The notes under the pieces: model-generated | What the model was told of the DNA's origin: nothing | What the model saw: the letters and a program-made list of their open reading frames with translations, nothing else | Databases searched by the model: none | Source of the DNA: Sporomusa sp. KB1 | Lineage (GTDB): Bacteria; Bacillota; Negativicutes; Sporomusales; Sporomusaceae | DNA length: 64,000 nt | Assembly (NCBI RefSeq): GCF_007830295.1 | Contig: NZ_VLKC01000002.1 | Location: 2,593,046-2,657,045 of the forward strand | Reading direction: 5' to 3' | Shown: piece by piece, positions 16,264 through 25,810 of the stretch | How the letters are laid out: every line of letters starts with the position of its first letter | Position numbering within the stretch: position 1 is the stretch's first letter | Made by a program: the position numbers and the translations under genes

Positions 16264-18138
16264 ATGGAAAGTATTGTAGTTGGAACAGCCGGGCATATTG
16301 ATCACGGAAAAACTTCGCTGGTAAAGGCTTTGACCGGCTTTGACGCCGATACGCTGGATGAGGAAAAGCGTCGCGGCATTACCATCAACCTGGGTTTTGC
16401 CTATTGCCCGTTGCCTTGTGGAAAAACAGCTGGTTTTGTCGATGTACCGGGTCATGAACGGTTTGTCAAGAACATGCTGGCCGGTGCAGGCGGCATTGAT
16501 ATCGCTATGGTGGTAATTGCCGCCAGCGAAGGGATTATGCCGCAAACCCGCGAGCATATTCATATCCTGCAGTATCTGGGGATCGAACAGGCCATTGTGG
16601 TTATCACCAAAATTGGCATGGTGGACGATGATTTCCGGGAACTGGTGGTAGAGGATACCAAAGAATACCTGGAGGCTACCTCGTTAAAGCATGCACCGAT
16701 AGTGCAGGTAGACTCCCTCACCGGACAAGGCATCCCTGAACTCATCGCCTTGCTTGACAGCATGGCGGCTGGGATTGAACGGGAGACGTTGTTAAAGCCT
16801 GCCAGGCTGCCGGTAGACCGGGTATTTTCCATCAAGGGTTTTGGCACCGTTGTTACCGGTACATTGCAGGAAGGCTCTATTGCCTTAAATGACGATCTGA
16901 TGATTTATCCTGAGGGACTGCCTGTGAAAGTGCGAGGCATTCAAATTCACGAACAGACCGTGGCTGCAGCCCGCGCCGGACAACGAACCGCCCTCAACCT
17001 GGTCGGCATAACGATAGAACAGATCAGCAGGGGCTGTGTAGTAGCCAAGTCAGGCTCGGTACAAGCCACCAGCGTCTTGGATGTACATCTTTCTGTGGCT
17101 GCCGATGTCAGCCAGCCGCTCAAGCGACTGGAACAGCTTAAACTGTACCTGGGTGCCACTGAAGTAGTAGCAAAGGTAGTACTCATGGGGCAAAAAGAAA
17201 TACATCCCGGCGAGGAATGCTATGCCAAGCTCCTGACCGAATCCCCTGTGATTGCCCGCAAAGCTGACCGGTTCGTGCTGCGGAGCCTGTCGCCGGTTCA
17301 GACCGTCGGCGGCGGCAGAATCATCGACCCGGCTGCCAAGCGGTCCGGGTATACCGATACCCAGGCACTGCATATCATGCAAATCAAAGACCAGGGGGAG
17401 CCGCAGCAAGTGCTGGAAGCCTTTGCCCGCGAGAACCTGTTTGGCGATAAGGAGGCTATTGCCGCCGCCGCCAACCTGGAAAATGCGGCAGCCTACTTTG
17501 AACTTCTGCTGCAAGAAGGCCGACTGTTGGCATTCGAAAACCGGGTAATTCATATTGAGGAACTGCAGGCTTTACTGGAAAAGACACTGCGCATCCTGGC
17601 GGTCTATCATGCCGAATATCCCCTGCGAGCCGGCATGACCAAGGCTGAACTACAGGCACGGCTGGATTTTGCCGGTCGCTCCCGAGAATTTGAATGGCTG
17701 CAGAACTGGATGAAAGCAACCGGACAGCTTGGACAAAACGGCATAATGTTCCATAAAACAGACTTCACACCGGCATACTCCCCTAAACTAGGCGCTATTC
17801 GCGATGAAATGCTTGCCGCCGTGCGCCAGGCCGGCTATTCGCCGCTGGCCGACTATGAGCTTGTCGGCAGTGACAAAGACAAAGACAGGCAAGCTGTGTT
17901 AGAAGCCTTGCTGCAATCCGATTTGCTGCCCATCGACGGACATGTCGTCATATTACGGGAACTGTATGCACAGGCAAAAGAAACGGCTGTCCGGCTAGCA
18001 CGCACGGAGGGCGCTATCCGCCTCTCCGGTTTCCGCGACAGCCTGGGAACCAGCAGAAAATATGCGCTCTTACTACTGGAGAAAATGGACAGGGATAAAT
18101 TCACCGTTCGTCAGGGCGAAGAGCGGGTATTGATATAA
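16264..18138 (+). CDS. selB: Selenocysteine-specific elongation factor SelB
   Basis: 624 residues. The N-terminal GTPase domain has [13 protein letters not shown] (P loop, residue 7 on) and [12 protein letters not shown] (switch 2). EF-Tu-like beta-barrel domains follow, and the C-terminal 200 residues hold the winged-helix repeats that bind the SECIS hairpin. It carries Sec-tRNA to UGA codons in the grdA and protein B messages encoded around it. The ATG lies eight bases after the selD stop. Length is usual for bacterial SelB. Confidence 0.95.
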   Translation: MESIVVGTAGHIDHGKTSLVKALTGFDADTLDEEKRRGITINLGFAYCPLPCGKTAGFVDVPGHERFVKNMLAGAGGIDIAMVVIAASEGIMPQTREHIHILQYLGIEQAIVVITKIGMVDDDFRELVVEDTKEYLEATSLKHAPIVQVDSLTGQGIPELIALLDSMAAGIERETLLKPARLPVDRVFSIKGFGTVVTGTLQEGSIALNDDLMIYPEGLPVKVRGIQIHEQTVAAARAGQRTALNLVGITIEQISRGCVVAKSGSVQATSVLDVHLSVAADVSQPLKRLEQLKLYLGATEVVAKVVLMGQKEIHPGEECYAKLLTESPVIARKADRFVLRSLSPVQTVGGGRIIDPAAKRSGYTDTQALHIMQIKDQGEPQQVLEAFARENLFGDKEAIAAAANLENAAAYFELLLQEGRLLAFENRVIHIEELQALLEKTLRILAVYHAEYPLRAGMTKAELQARLDFAGRSREFEWLQNWMKATGQLGQNGIMFHKTDFTPAYSPKLGAIRDEMLAAVRQAGYSPLADYELVGSDKDKDRQAVLEALLQSDLLPIDGHVVILRELYAQAKETAVRLARTEGAIRLSGFRDSLGTSRKYALLLLEKMDRDKFTVRQGEERVLI

Positions 18139-18159
18139 ATAGTAGGAGGACGAAGAAAC

Positions 18160-19089
18160 ATGCAAACATATGACGTTATCATTATCGGTGGCGGCCCCGC
18201 AGGACTTTCCGCAGGTCTGTACGCAGGCCGTGCGAGGCTGAAGACACTCCTGATTGAAAAAGATAAAGACGGCGGCCAAATCGTAATTACCTCCGAGGTA
18301 GAAAACTATCCCGGTTGCATGGAAGAAGAATCCGGTGTTTCCTTAGTAGCCCGCATGACTCACCAGACCGAAAAATTCGGTGTGGAACGCGCTCTGGACA
18401 CCATTACCGCAGTCGACTTCTCCGGCGACGTTAAAGTGCTGAAAGGCAAAAAAAGCGAATACCACGCCCGCAGCGTCATTATCGCTACCGGCGCATTCCC
18501 TCGCCCCATTGGCTGCGAAGGAGAAAAAGAACTTATCGGCAAAGGTGTCTCCTATTGTGCCACCTGCGACGGCAACTTCTTTGAAGACATGGATATCTAT
18601 GTAGTCGGCGGCGGCGACACTGCCGTAGAAGAAGCCATGTATCTGACCAAATTCGGCCGTAAAGTCACCATCGTCCATCGCCGCGACCAACTGCGGGCTG
18701 CCAAATCCATTCAAGAAAAAGCCCGCAAGAACCCAAAAATCAATTTCATGTGGGATACCGTCATCACCAAATTAAAAGGCGACGGCTTGCTGGAAGCCAT
18801 GGTGATAAAAAACCTGAAAACCGACGAAGAAACGGAAATTCAGGCCCCCGAAGAAGATGGCACCTTTGGTGTATTCGGCTTCATCGGCTTCCTGCCGCAA
18901 TCCAGCATCTTCGAAGGCGCTATCAACCTGCAAGACGGCTATATTCCTACCAATGAGCGCATGGAAACCAACATCCCCGGCGTATTTGCCGCCGGCGACA
19001 TTCGCGTCAAAGATATCCGTCAGGTAGTCACAGCTGCATCTGACGGAGCCATAGCTGCCATGATGGCGGAAAAATACCTGGAACACTAA
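18160..19089 (+). CDS. trxB: Thioredoxin reductase
   Basis: 309 residues, AGGAGG upstream. The FAD site GGGPAGLSAGLYAG (about 10-23), redox pair C133-A-T-C136, and NAD(P)H site VGGGDTAVEEA (about 148) are all present. It supplies electrons to the thioredoxin gene 37 bases downstream and, through it, to GrdA and the reductase complex. Location inside the grd island marks it as the dedicated reductase. Confidence 0.93.
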   Translation: MQTYDVIIIGGGPAGLSAGLYAGRARLKTLLIEKDKDGGQIVITSEVENYPGCMEEESGVSLVARMTHQTEKFGVERALDTITAVDFSGDVKVLKGKKSEYHARSVIIATGAFPRPIGCEGEKELIGKGVSYCATCDGNFFEDMDIYVVGGGDTAVEEAMYLTKFGRKVTIVHRRDQLRAAKSIQEKARKNPKINFMWDTVITKLKGDGLLEAMVIKNLKTDEETEIQAPEEDGTFGVFGFIGFLPQSSIFEGAINLQDGYIPTNERMETNIPGVFAAGDIRVKDIRQVVTAASDGAIAAMMAEKYLEH

Positions 19090-19126
19090 AACCGGACACC
19101 CGGTAACATAAGAGGAGAGTGCTGAT

Positions 19127-19444
19127 ATGTTAGTAGTTGACAAAGAAACTTTTGAACCAGAAGTACTGAAAGCAGAAGGAACCGTACTGGTAGACTTCTA
19201 CGGCGACGGCTGCGTGCCTTGCCAGGCTCTGCTGCCCCACGTTGAAGGCTTTGAAAAAACCTATGGAGATAAAATCAAATTCATCAAACTCAACACCACA
19301 GGCGCCCGCCGCTTAGCTATCGGCCAGAAAATCATGGGCCTGCCGGTTATCGCCATCTACCAAGGCGGCGTTAAAGTCGAAGAACTGGTAAAAGAAGACG
19401 CTACCCCGGACAACGTGGAGCAAATGATTAAAAAATATCTCTAA
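19127..19444 (+). CDS. trxA: Thioredoxin of the glycine/betaine reductase type
   Basis: 105 residues. The active site is GDGCVPCQ (C29, C32), in place of the usual WCGPC. GCxPC sites of this kind are known for thioredoxins that serve amino acid reductases. It would reduce oxidised GrdA after each turnover. The gene follows trxB and precedes the second grdA, matching the trx-grd order of amino-acid-fermenting clostridia. Confidence 0.93.
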   Translation: MLVVDKETFEPEVLKAEGTVLVDFYGDGCVPCQALLPHVEGFEKTYGDKIKFIKLNTTGARRLAIGQKIMGLPVIAIYQGGVKVEELVKEDATPDNVEQMIKKYL

Positions 19445-19460
19445 TCTCTAGCTATTTAGC

Positions 19461-19499
19461 TATTTAACGGCAGCGGCTTTGGCCGCTACCGTTTAAATA
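19461..19499 (+). promoter_or_regulatory. Conserved leader hairpin upstream of grdA copy 2
   Basis: TATTTAACGGCAGCGGC pairs with GGCCGCTACCGTTTAAATA. It corresponds to the hairpin at 13111-13149; the loop and several stem bases differ while pairing is kept. The hairpin ends 26 bases before the ATG, just ahead of the SD. Confidence 0.55.
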
Positions 19500-19524
19500 A
19501 AATAAAATTAGGAGGAATCAGGAA

Positions 19525-19992
19525 ATGTTGCTGAAAGACAAAAAAGTCATTATTATCGGCGACAGGGACGGCATCCCCGGCCCCGCAATTGCACAGTGTG
19601 TGCAAACCGCGGGCGCGGACGTAGTATTCTCATCAACAGAGTGCTTTGTCTGAACTGCTGCGGGCGCTATGGACCTGGAAAACCAAAAGCGGGTTAAGGA
19701 GTTTACGGAGGAATTCGGCGCAGACAACGTCGTCGTTATTCTCGGCGCAGCCGAGGGTGAGGCGGCAGGACTGGCAGCCGAAACCGTAACTGCAGGCGAC
19801 CCTACTTTTGCAGGTCCTTTGGCGGGAGTCCAGTTGGGACTGAGAGTATACCATATATGCGAGCCGGAAGTGAAGGCCGAGGTAGATCCACAGGTATATG
19901 AAGAACAAATCAGTATGATGGAAATGGTATTGGATGTGGACAATGTTGTCAGCGAAATGAAATCCATTCGCGATCAGTACTGCAAGTTCTAG
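19525..19992 (+). CDS. grdA: Reductase protein A selenoprotein, copy 2 (Sec at UGA 19651)
   Basis: 155 residues with UGA 19651-19653 read as selenocysteine 43 in [17 protein letters not shown] 19525 has GGAGGAATCAGG. It is the same carrier as copy 1 and almost identical to it in protein and DNA, ending in IRDQYCKF where copy 1 has a few extra residues. Having two intact copies in one cluster may raise dosage, or reflect gene conversion within a repeated grdA-plus-partner unit. This copy lies between trxA and grdC, the classical order. Confidence 0.95.
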
Positions 19993-20004
19993 GTTTTTAT
20001 CCTG

Positions 20005-20305
20005 AGACTAACCCGCTCTAAGACTCCCATCTTCTAGAAGTGGGAGTTAAGAGTGGCTAGTCCCTGGAGGTTGGGCAACTAACCTCCAGATGGGGTAAAA
20101 CCCCACCTGAAGGTTAGTCTGCTTTATTTGTCTACCAGAATTTACAAATAAATTCTGGGGGCATAAAAACGACTAAGGATTTTACCGTCGGCCTATGGGG
20201 ATTTGGCACCAGCCAAGTCTTTCTGAAGAAAGAAGCCGGATGATGCGGGCGGTAAAAGAGAGGATTACCTATTAACCTTATCTTTTACCGCCCGTTTAAT
20301 CTTTA
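20005..20305 (+). other. Structured non-coding region between grdA and grdC
   Basis: About 330 bases without a gene contain a row of strong hairpins: a long imperfect one (GACTAACC...TAGTC, 20005-20062), CTGGAGGTT/AACCTCCAG, TGGGGT/ACCCCA, CAGAATTTA/TAAATTCTG, CTTTCT/AAAGAAG, and GGGCGGTAAAAGA with TCTTTTACCGCCC (20248-20293). The last may act as a terminator before grdC. The TTCTAGAAGTGGGAGTTA hairpin recalls the ends of IS200/IS605 elements and their guide RNAs, but no transposase is present. It is either a transposase-less element or a regulatory RNA. Confidence 0.45.
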
Positions 20306-20323
20306 GACGAAAGGATGTTTCTT

Positions 20324-21862
20324 ATGTATAGCGTACTCAAAGGGACGGGCTATTTTCTGGCACATACGCCGGATATGGTTATCCATAATGGCACGACCCA
20401 GACTACTGAAAAGAGAGTAAAACCTGATTCCGACTACCTGAAAGACATCGTTAACGGCATACGTGACTATGAAGCCTGTGTAGCTTATCCGCCCAATCAG
20501 GTATATATCGGCAATATGACGCCGGAAGAACTGGCCGCCATCCCTGCGCCTTGGCATGACAAGCGCGTAGAAGCCAAGCGTCAGGGTGCGCTCGGAGAAA
20601 TCATGCCTCAGGATGAATTCATCGGTATGATGAAGATCTGTGATGTCTTTGACTTGGTCAAGCTGAATGAAAGCTGCAGCAAAGCTGTGAAAGCTAAGCT
20701 GGAAGCCCATCCGCTGGTTGATAACAACTTGCTTACTGCCCTAGATAAAGCCGCTACCGCAGAAGAAATTGCTGATTTTGTCAAAAACGCCGGTGCTGAG
20801 GCCATTCATCTGAATGGTGAAGTGGTGGGTTGCGTTAAGGCCGCCCATGACATTGACGACTCGCTGTCGGCCCATGTCATCTTTGAAAACCTGGTTTCTA
20901 AAGCCTCATGCGTAGCTTCGATTATGCAATTAATTCACCAGACCGGTGTGGATAAAGCAGCCGTCGACTACATCATCGAGTGCTCCGAAGAAGCCTGCGG
21001 CGATATGAACCAACGCGGCGGCGGCAACTTTGCCAAAGCAGCCGCCGAAATGGCAGGCCTCGTTAATGCCACCGGCAGTGACGTGCGCGGTTTCTGCGCC
21101 GGTCCTACTCATGCCTTGGTACAAGCGGCCTCTCTGGTGAAAGCAGGCGTCTTTAAAAACGTCGTAGTAGCTGCCGGCGGCTCCACCGCCAAGCTGGGTA
21201 TGAATGGTAAAGACCACCTGAAAAAAGGGCTGCCCATTTTAGAAGACTGCGTGGGAGGCTTTGCTGTGCTCATTTCGGAAAATGACGGCATCAACCCGGA
21301 ACTCAACACCGACATTCTGGGTCGTCACACCGTAGGCACCGGCTCCTCGCCGCAAAACGTTATCTCGGCATTAACCTTTACACCGCTCGAAAAAGCAGGA
21401 CTTAAACTGACCGATGTAGACAAATACTCGGTAGAAATGCAAAATCCTGACATTACCAAACCAGCCGGTGCAGGCAATGTCCCTGAAGCCAACTACAAAA
21501 TGATTGGCGCCTTAGCGGCCATGAAGGGCCAAATACAAAAAAGCGAGCTGAACGCCTTCGTTGAAAAGCACGGCATGACCGGCTGGGCTCCTACACAAGG
21601 CCATATTCCTTCCGGCGTTCCGTACATGGGCTTTGCCCAACGGGAAATCCTGGCAGGCTCCATCGAGCGCGCCATGTTTGTCGGCAAAGGCAGCCTGTTC
21701 TTAGGACGTATGACCAACCTGTTTGACGGAATCTCCTTTGTATTGCAGAAAAACAGTGGTAGAGGTCAAGAATCCGGCGTAACAGAAGCCCGGGTGCAAC
21801 AGTTAATCGCCGCATCCCTGCGGGAGTTTGCCGGACATCTGGCCGGAAAGTTGGAGGAGTAG
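20324..21862 (+). CDS. grdC: Glycine/sarcosine/betaine reductase protein C, large subunit
   Basis: 512 residues from ATG 20324, nine bases after GAAAGG; the ATG at 20315 lies inside the SD region. The start MYSVLKGTGYFLAHTPD is typical of GrdC. Protein C takes the acetyl unit from GrdA and releases acetyl phosphate with phosphate. The sequence has the fold and blocks of the FabH/PlsX-related thiolase-like family (CAGPTHALVQAA near 261). grdD starts four bases after the stop, so the two subunits are translationally coupled. Confidence 0.93.
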   Translation: MYSVLKGTGYFLAHTPDMVIHNGTTQTTEKRVKPDSDYLKDIVNGIRDYEACVAYPPNQVYIGNMTPEELAAIPAPWHDKRVEAKRQGALGEIMPQDEFIGMMKICDVFDLVKLNESCSKAVKAKLEAHPLVDNNLLTALDKAATAEEIADFVKNAGAEAIHLNGEVVGCVKAAHDIDDSLSAHVIFENLVSKASCVASIMQLIHQTGVDKAAVDYIIECSEEACGDMNQRGGGNFAKAAAEMAGLVNATGSDVRGFCAGPTHALVQAASLVKAGVFKNVVVAAGGSTAKLGMNGKDHLKKGLPILEDCVGGFAVLISENDGINPELNTDILGRHTVGTGSSPQNVISALTFTPLEKAGLKLTDVDKYSVEMQNPDITKPAGAGNVPEANYKMIGALAAMKGQIQKSELNAFVEKHGMTGWAPTQGHIPSGVPYMGFAQREILAGSIERAMFVGKGSLFLGRMTNLFDGISFVLQKNSGRGQESGVTEARVQQLIAASLREFAGHLAGKLEE

Positions 21863-21866
21863 CGCT

Positions 21867-23033
21867 ATGGCGGATAAACAAATCAACCGCATGATTGCCG
21901 ACACCTTCCTCAAGCTGGCCGACTCCCTGGAAACCGGCGCCCAGGCGCCCCGAGCTGTCATCGCCCTCACCGCCATGGGCAGTGAACATGGCGAAGCCGA
22001 GCTGTACCAGGCGGCTGCTATGGCAGCCAAGCAGGGCATCAAGGTTAAAGTCATCGGCACCCAGCCGGCTACCTGCCCTGGCGTGGAAACCGTGCTCATT
22101 TCCTCAGAAGAAGAAGGCCATAAAGCGCTGGAGACCCTCTTAGACAGCGGCGAAGCCCAAGGCGGCGTAACCATGCACTACCCTTTCCCCATCGGTGTCT
22201 CCACCGTAGGCCGTGTCATTACCCCGGCCAAGGGCAAGGCCATGTACATTGCCACCACCACCGGCACCAGCGCCCTTGACCGGGTAGAAGGACTTGTACG
22301 CAATGCCCTGTATGGGATTGCCACAGCCAAAGCCTGCGGTGTGGCTGAACCGACAGTGGGCCTCCTCAATATTGATGGGGCACGCCAGGCGGAAATCCAA
22401 CTGCAAAAACTGCAAAACAGTGGCTATCCCATCCGGTTTGCCACCTCAGGGCGAAGCGACGGCGGCGCTGTTATGCGGGGCAACGACCTCCTCATGGGTT
22501 CCTGCGACGTCATGGTCGCCGATTCCCTGACAGGCAACATCTTAATGAAGATGTTCTCCTCCTACAGCACCGGTGGCAGCTACGAATCGGTCGGCTACGG
22601 CTACGGACCGGGCATGGGCGAAAACATCGACAAGCTCATCCTCATCGTATCCCGTGCATCTGGTGCCCCGGTTGTCAAAGGAGCCATTGAATTTGCTGCC
22701 GAACTGGTTCGCGGTGAATACAAGAGCGTATTTGAGAAAGAATTCAAGGCGGCCAAACAAGCCGGGCTTGATGCCATCTTTGCCGGTTGCCGGGCTCAAA
22801 AACAAGCCGGAGAAGTCACAGAGGCAGTGGTGCAGCCGCCCAAAGAAGTGGTGACTGCGGAAATTCACGGCATTGAAATTTTGGATTTAGAAGATGCCGT
22901 ACAGGCCTTATGGAAAGAAAATATCTATGCCGAAAGCGGCATGGGTTGTACTGGACCGGTAGTTTTGCTCTCTGAAGCAAAAGTGGAACAGGCCAAGAGC
23001 ATTTTGCTGGGCAAAGGGTATATCGGCGAATAA
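21867..23033 (+). CDS. grdD: Glycine/sarcosine/betaine reductase protein C, small subunit
   Basis: 388 residues from ATG 21867 with TTGGAGGAG upstream. GrdD, with GrdC, forms acetyl phosphate; the sequence resembles PlsX/phosphate acetyltransferase-like proteins. Cys361 in SGMGCTGPVVLLSE near the C-terminus corresponds to the cysteine thought to carry the acetyl group. Protein C is shared by all substrates, so this single grdCD pair would serve both protein B sets in the window. Confidence 0.93.
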   Translation: MADKQINRMIADTFLKLADSLETGAQAPRAVIALTAMGSEHGEAELYQAAAMAAKQGIKVKVIGTQPATCPGVETVLISSEEEGHKALETLLDSGEAQGGVTMHYPFPIGVSTVGRVITPAKGKAMYIATTTGTSALDRVEGLVRNALYGIATAKACGVAEPTVGLLNIDGARQAEIQLQKLQNSGYPIRFATSGRSDGGAVMRGNDLLMGSCDVMVADSLTGNILMKMFSSYSTGGSYESVGYGYGPGMGENIDKLILIVSRASGAPVVKGAIEFAAELVRGEYKSVFEKEFKAAKQAGLDAIFAGCRAQKQAGEVTEAVVQPPKEVVTAEIHGIEILDLEDAVQALWKENIYAESGMGCTGPVVLLSEAKVEQAKSILLGKGYIGE

Positions 23034-23062
23034 CAACAGCTTGTGCAAGGAGGCCTCTTTCC

Positions 23063-24457
23063 ATGACGAAGCAGCAATGCCTGCGTACTTTACCTAAGAT
23101 GGATGACCTCTTGCGGGCCATAGAAAGCGAAGCCAGCGATCTGCCGCGCAACCTGATAAAGTCGGTAATCCAGGAAGAACTGGGCCGTTATCGCGAAAGC
23201 CTTGTTGCCGGTAAGCGGGACTATTGCAATCAGGAAGAATTACTCACCGGTATCCGGCTGGAACTAAAACGGCAGTCACAGCCACATTTACGGGGTGTCG
23301 TTAATGCTACCGGCGTAATTCTTCATACCAATCTGGGCAGAGCCCGTCTGTCAGAAGAATGTGCAGACATGCTGGCCAGTGTGGGCTGCAGGTATTCCAA
23401 TCTGGAATACGATCTGGACGATGGTAGCAGGGGATCACGTTATCAGCATGTGGAAGACTTGCTCATTCGCCTGACTGGTGCCGAAGCCGCCCTGATTGTG
23501 AACAACAACGCGGCAGCCGTTTATCTTGTGCTGGATTCCATCACCAAAGGCCGTGAGGTTGTAGTCTCCCGGGGGGAGTTGGTTGAGATCGGCGGCTCTT
23601 TCCGTGTTCCCAACATTATGGCCGCCAGCGGCTGCAAGCTGGTGGAGGTAGGAACCACCAACAAAACGCACCCTTCTGATTATATTGATGCCATTTCTGA
23701 ACACACCGGCGCTTTGCTCAAGGTGCATACCAGCAACTATAAGATTATTGGTTTTACCGAAGAGGTGGAAATGCCGGAGCTTGCGGAAATCGCCCGGAAA
23801 AACCAGCTGCCATCTTTCTATGATCTGGGAAGTGGTTTGATGGTCGATCTAGCTCCTTATGGAATAGCCGGTGAGATGACCGTGGAGCAGTGCGTCAGGC
23901 AGGGGGCAGATCTGGTCTGCTTTAGCGGCGACAAGCTGCTGGGTGGTCCGCAGGCGGGAATTATCGTAGGCAAGTCAGCCTATATAGCTGCGATGAAAAA
24001 GAATCATCTGCTGCGGGCATTACGCATCGACAAGCTGACGCTGACTGCGCTGGAAATCACCCTGCGCCAGTATCTCGACCCTGCCAAAGCTGTCAAGTCC
24101 ATCCCGACGTTACGGATGATTGCCCAAACACTGGCGGTTGTCCGGGAAAAGGCGGAGCAGCTTGCAAGTTTACTTGCCGAAGTCGGCTGCAGGTGCAGTG
24201 TGGTGAGGAGTGCAGCCCGGGTGGGAGGCGGTTCCCTGCCGGCGGTGGAGTTAGAATCATACGCTGTCGCCATTCATATGGAAGAGCTGTCTCCCAACAG
24301 GCTGGAAACCAAGCTGAGGGAAAATTCCATTCCTATTATTGCGCGGATAGCGGATGACTGCCTGCAATTAGATTTGCGCACAATTGAGCCGGAAGAATTT
24401 GCGGATATTGTTCTTTGCCTAAAAAAGATTATCAGTGACCTTAGGATAGAATTATAA
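23063..24457 (+). CDS. selA: L-seryl-tRNA(Sec) selenium transferase
   Basis: 464 residues, AAGGAGG upstream. SelA converts Ser-tRNA(Sec) to Sec-tRNA(Sec) using selenophosphate and PLP. The PLP lysine is K291 in CFSGDKLLGGPQAG. HTNLGRARLSE near 89 and NLEYDLDDGSRGSR near 113 are family blocks. With selC, selD and selB it completes the pathway within 12 kb. It starts 30 bases after grdD and ends 19 bases before the next protein B gene. Confidence 0.95.
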   Translation: MTKQQCLRTLPKMDDLLRAIESEASDLPRNLIKSVIQEELGRYRESLVAGKRDYCNQEELLTGIRLELKRQSQPHLRGVVNATGVILHTNLGRARLSEECADMLASVGCRYSNLEYDLDDGSRGSRYQHVEDLLIRLTGAEAALIVNNNAAAVYLVLDSITKGREVVVSRGELVEIGGSFRVPNIMAASGCKLVEVGTTNKTHPSDYIDAISEHTGALLKVHTSNYKIIGFTEEVEMPELAEIARKNQLPSFYDLGSGLMVDLAPYGIAGEMTVEQCVRQGADLVCFSGDKLLGGPQAGIIVGKSAYIAAMKKNHLLRALRIDKLTLTALEITLRQYLDPAKAVKSIPTLRMIAQTLAVVREKAEQLASLLAEVGCRCSVVRSAARVGGGSLPAVELESYAVAIHMEELSPNRLETKLRENSIPIIARIADDCLQLDLRTIEPEEFADIVLCLKKIISDLRIEL

Positions 24458-24475
24458 TATGAAAGGACTGTTGAA

Positions 24476-25798
24476 ATGAAACTGGATATTGTGAATTTTC
24501 ATGTTAGGGATATACAGTTCGGCGATAAAACAGCATACGCTGACGGAATCCTGACAGTCAATAAAGAGGAAGCCCTGGCAGTGGTGAAGGAAGACAGCCA
24601 TATCACCGTTGCTGAGTTGCACATTGTAAAACCAGGCGACGAAGTTCGTCTTATGCCGGTAAAAGAAGCTATTGAGCCACGGCATCGCGTTGGCGGCGGC
24701 CCTGTATTCCCAGGCGTAACCGGCAAACTGATGCAGGCCGGCAATGGCACCACCCATGCCCTCAAGGACATGAGCGTTCTTGTAGTAGGCAAGCATTGGG
24801 GCGGTTTCCAAGACGGTCTGATCGATATGGCTGGCGAAGGCGCCAAGTACACCTATTTTTCTCAGTTGAAAAACCTGGTGCTGGTTGCTGATACCGATGA
24901 ATTGTTCGAGCAAAAAGAGCAACAAAAGAAAAACCGTGCGCTGCGTTGGGCTGGTATGCGTTTAGCTGAATACCTGGGCGCTTGCACGAAAGATCTTACC
25001 TCAACTGACGTTGAGACCTATGATTTGCCTGCTCTTACCAAGCGCGGCGCTGCTAGCGAGCTGCCTAGCGTTGTAATGGTGCTGCAACCGCAGTCTCAGA
25101 TGGAAGAACTGGGTTACAATGACCTTAACTACGGTTGGGATTGCAATCGTATGCTTCCTACCTTTATGCATCCTAACGAAGTGCTGGACGGCGCTATGAT
25201 CTCCGGCTCGTTCATGCCTTGCTCCTCCAAGTGGTCCACTTATGATTTCCAAAACTTCCCGATGATTAAGAGACTGTACCAAGAGCATGGCAAGACTGTT
25301 AACTTCCTGGGAGTTATCATGTCGAACCTCAACGTAGCACTGGAGCAAAAAGATCGGGCTGCTCTGTTTGTTGCCCAACTGGCAACATCTTTGGGTGCTG
25401 ATAGTGCAATCGTTGTTGAGGAAGGCTATGGCAACCCGGATGCTGACTTCACTGGCTGCCTTGTGGCCCTGGAAAATGCCGGCGTTAAGACCATTGGTCT
25501 GTCTAATGAGTGTACAGGCCGTGACGGCGCGAGCCAGCCGCTGGTATCCATGGATGAGAAAGCTAACGCCATTGTTTCCTGCGGTAACGTATCCGACTTC
25601 ATTACTCTGCCTCCAATGAAGGTTGTACTGGGAGAGCTCGAAGCTCTTGCACGCGACGGTCTTTCCGGCGGCTGGGCTCATGACGAGAAACACGGAGCAT
25701 CTGTTCGTCCGGACGGTTCGATCATCATGGAGAACAATGCCATGTTCTGCGGTGATCAGGTTACTGGCTGGTCGACAAAAACAATGAAGGAATTTTAA
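24476..25798 (+). CDS. grdI: Sarcosine/betaine reductase protein B, alpha/beta proprotein
   Basis: 440 residues, GAAAGGA upstream. It resembles GrdG (sarcosine) and GrdI (betaine) rather than GrdE: GKHWGGFQDGLIDM near 105, ALRWAGMRLAEY near 155 and WSTYDFQNFP. The precursor should self-cleave at Cys249 in SGSFMPCSSKW to form a pyruvoyl group. The symbol grdI is chosen because two betaine-type transporters are in the same island; grdG cannot be excluded from sequence reading. It is paired with the selenoprotein gene 12 bases downstream. Confidence 0.83.
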   Translation: MKLDIVNFHVRDIQFGDKTAYADGILTVNKEEALAVVKEDSHITVAELHIVKPGDEVRLMPVKEAIEPRHRVGGGPVFPGVTGKLMQAGNGTTHALKDMSVLVVGKHWGGFQDGLIDMAGEGAKYTYFSQLKNLVLVADTDELFEQKEQQKKNRALRWAGMRLAEYLGACTKDLTSTDVETYDLPALTKRGAASELPSVVMVLQPQSQMEELGYNDLNYGWDCNRMLPTFMHPNEVLDGAMISGSFMPCSSKWSTYDFQNFPMIKRLYQEHGKTVNFLGVIMSNLNVALEQKDRAALFVAQLATSLGADSAIVVEEGYGNPDADFTGCLVALENAGVKTIGLSNECTGRDGASQPLVSMDEKANAIVSCGNVSDFITLPPMKVVLGELEALARDGLSGGWAHDEKHGASVRPDGSIIMENNAMFCGDQVTGWSTKTMKEF

Positions 25799-25810
25799 GG
25801 AGGGAAAAGT

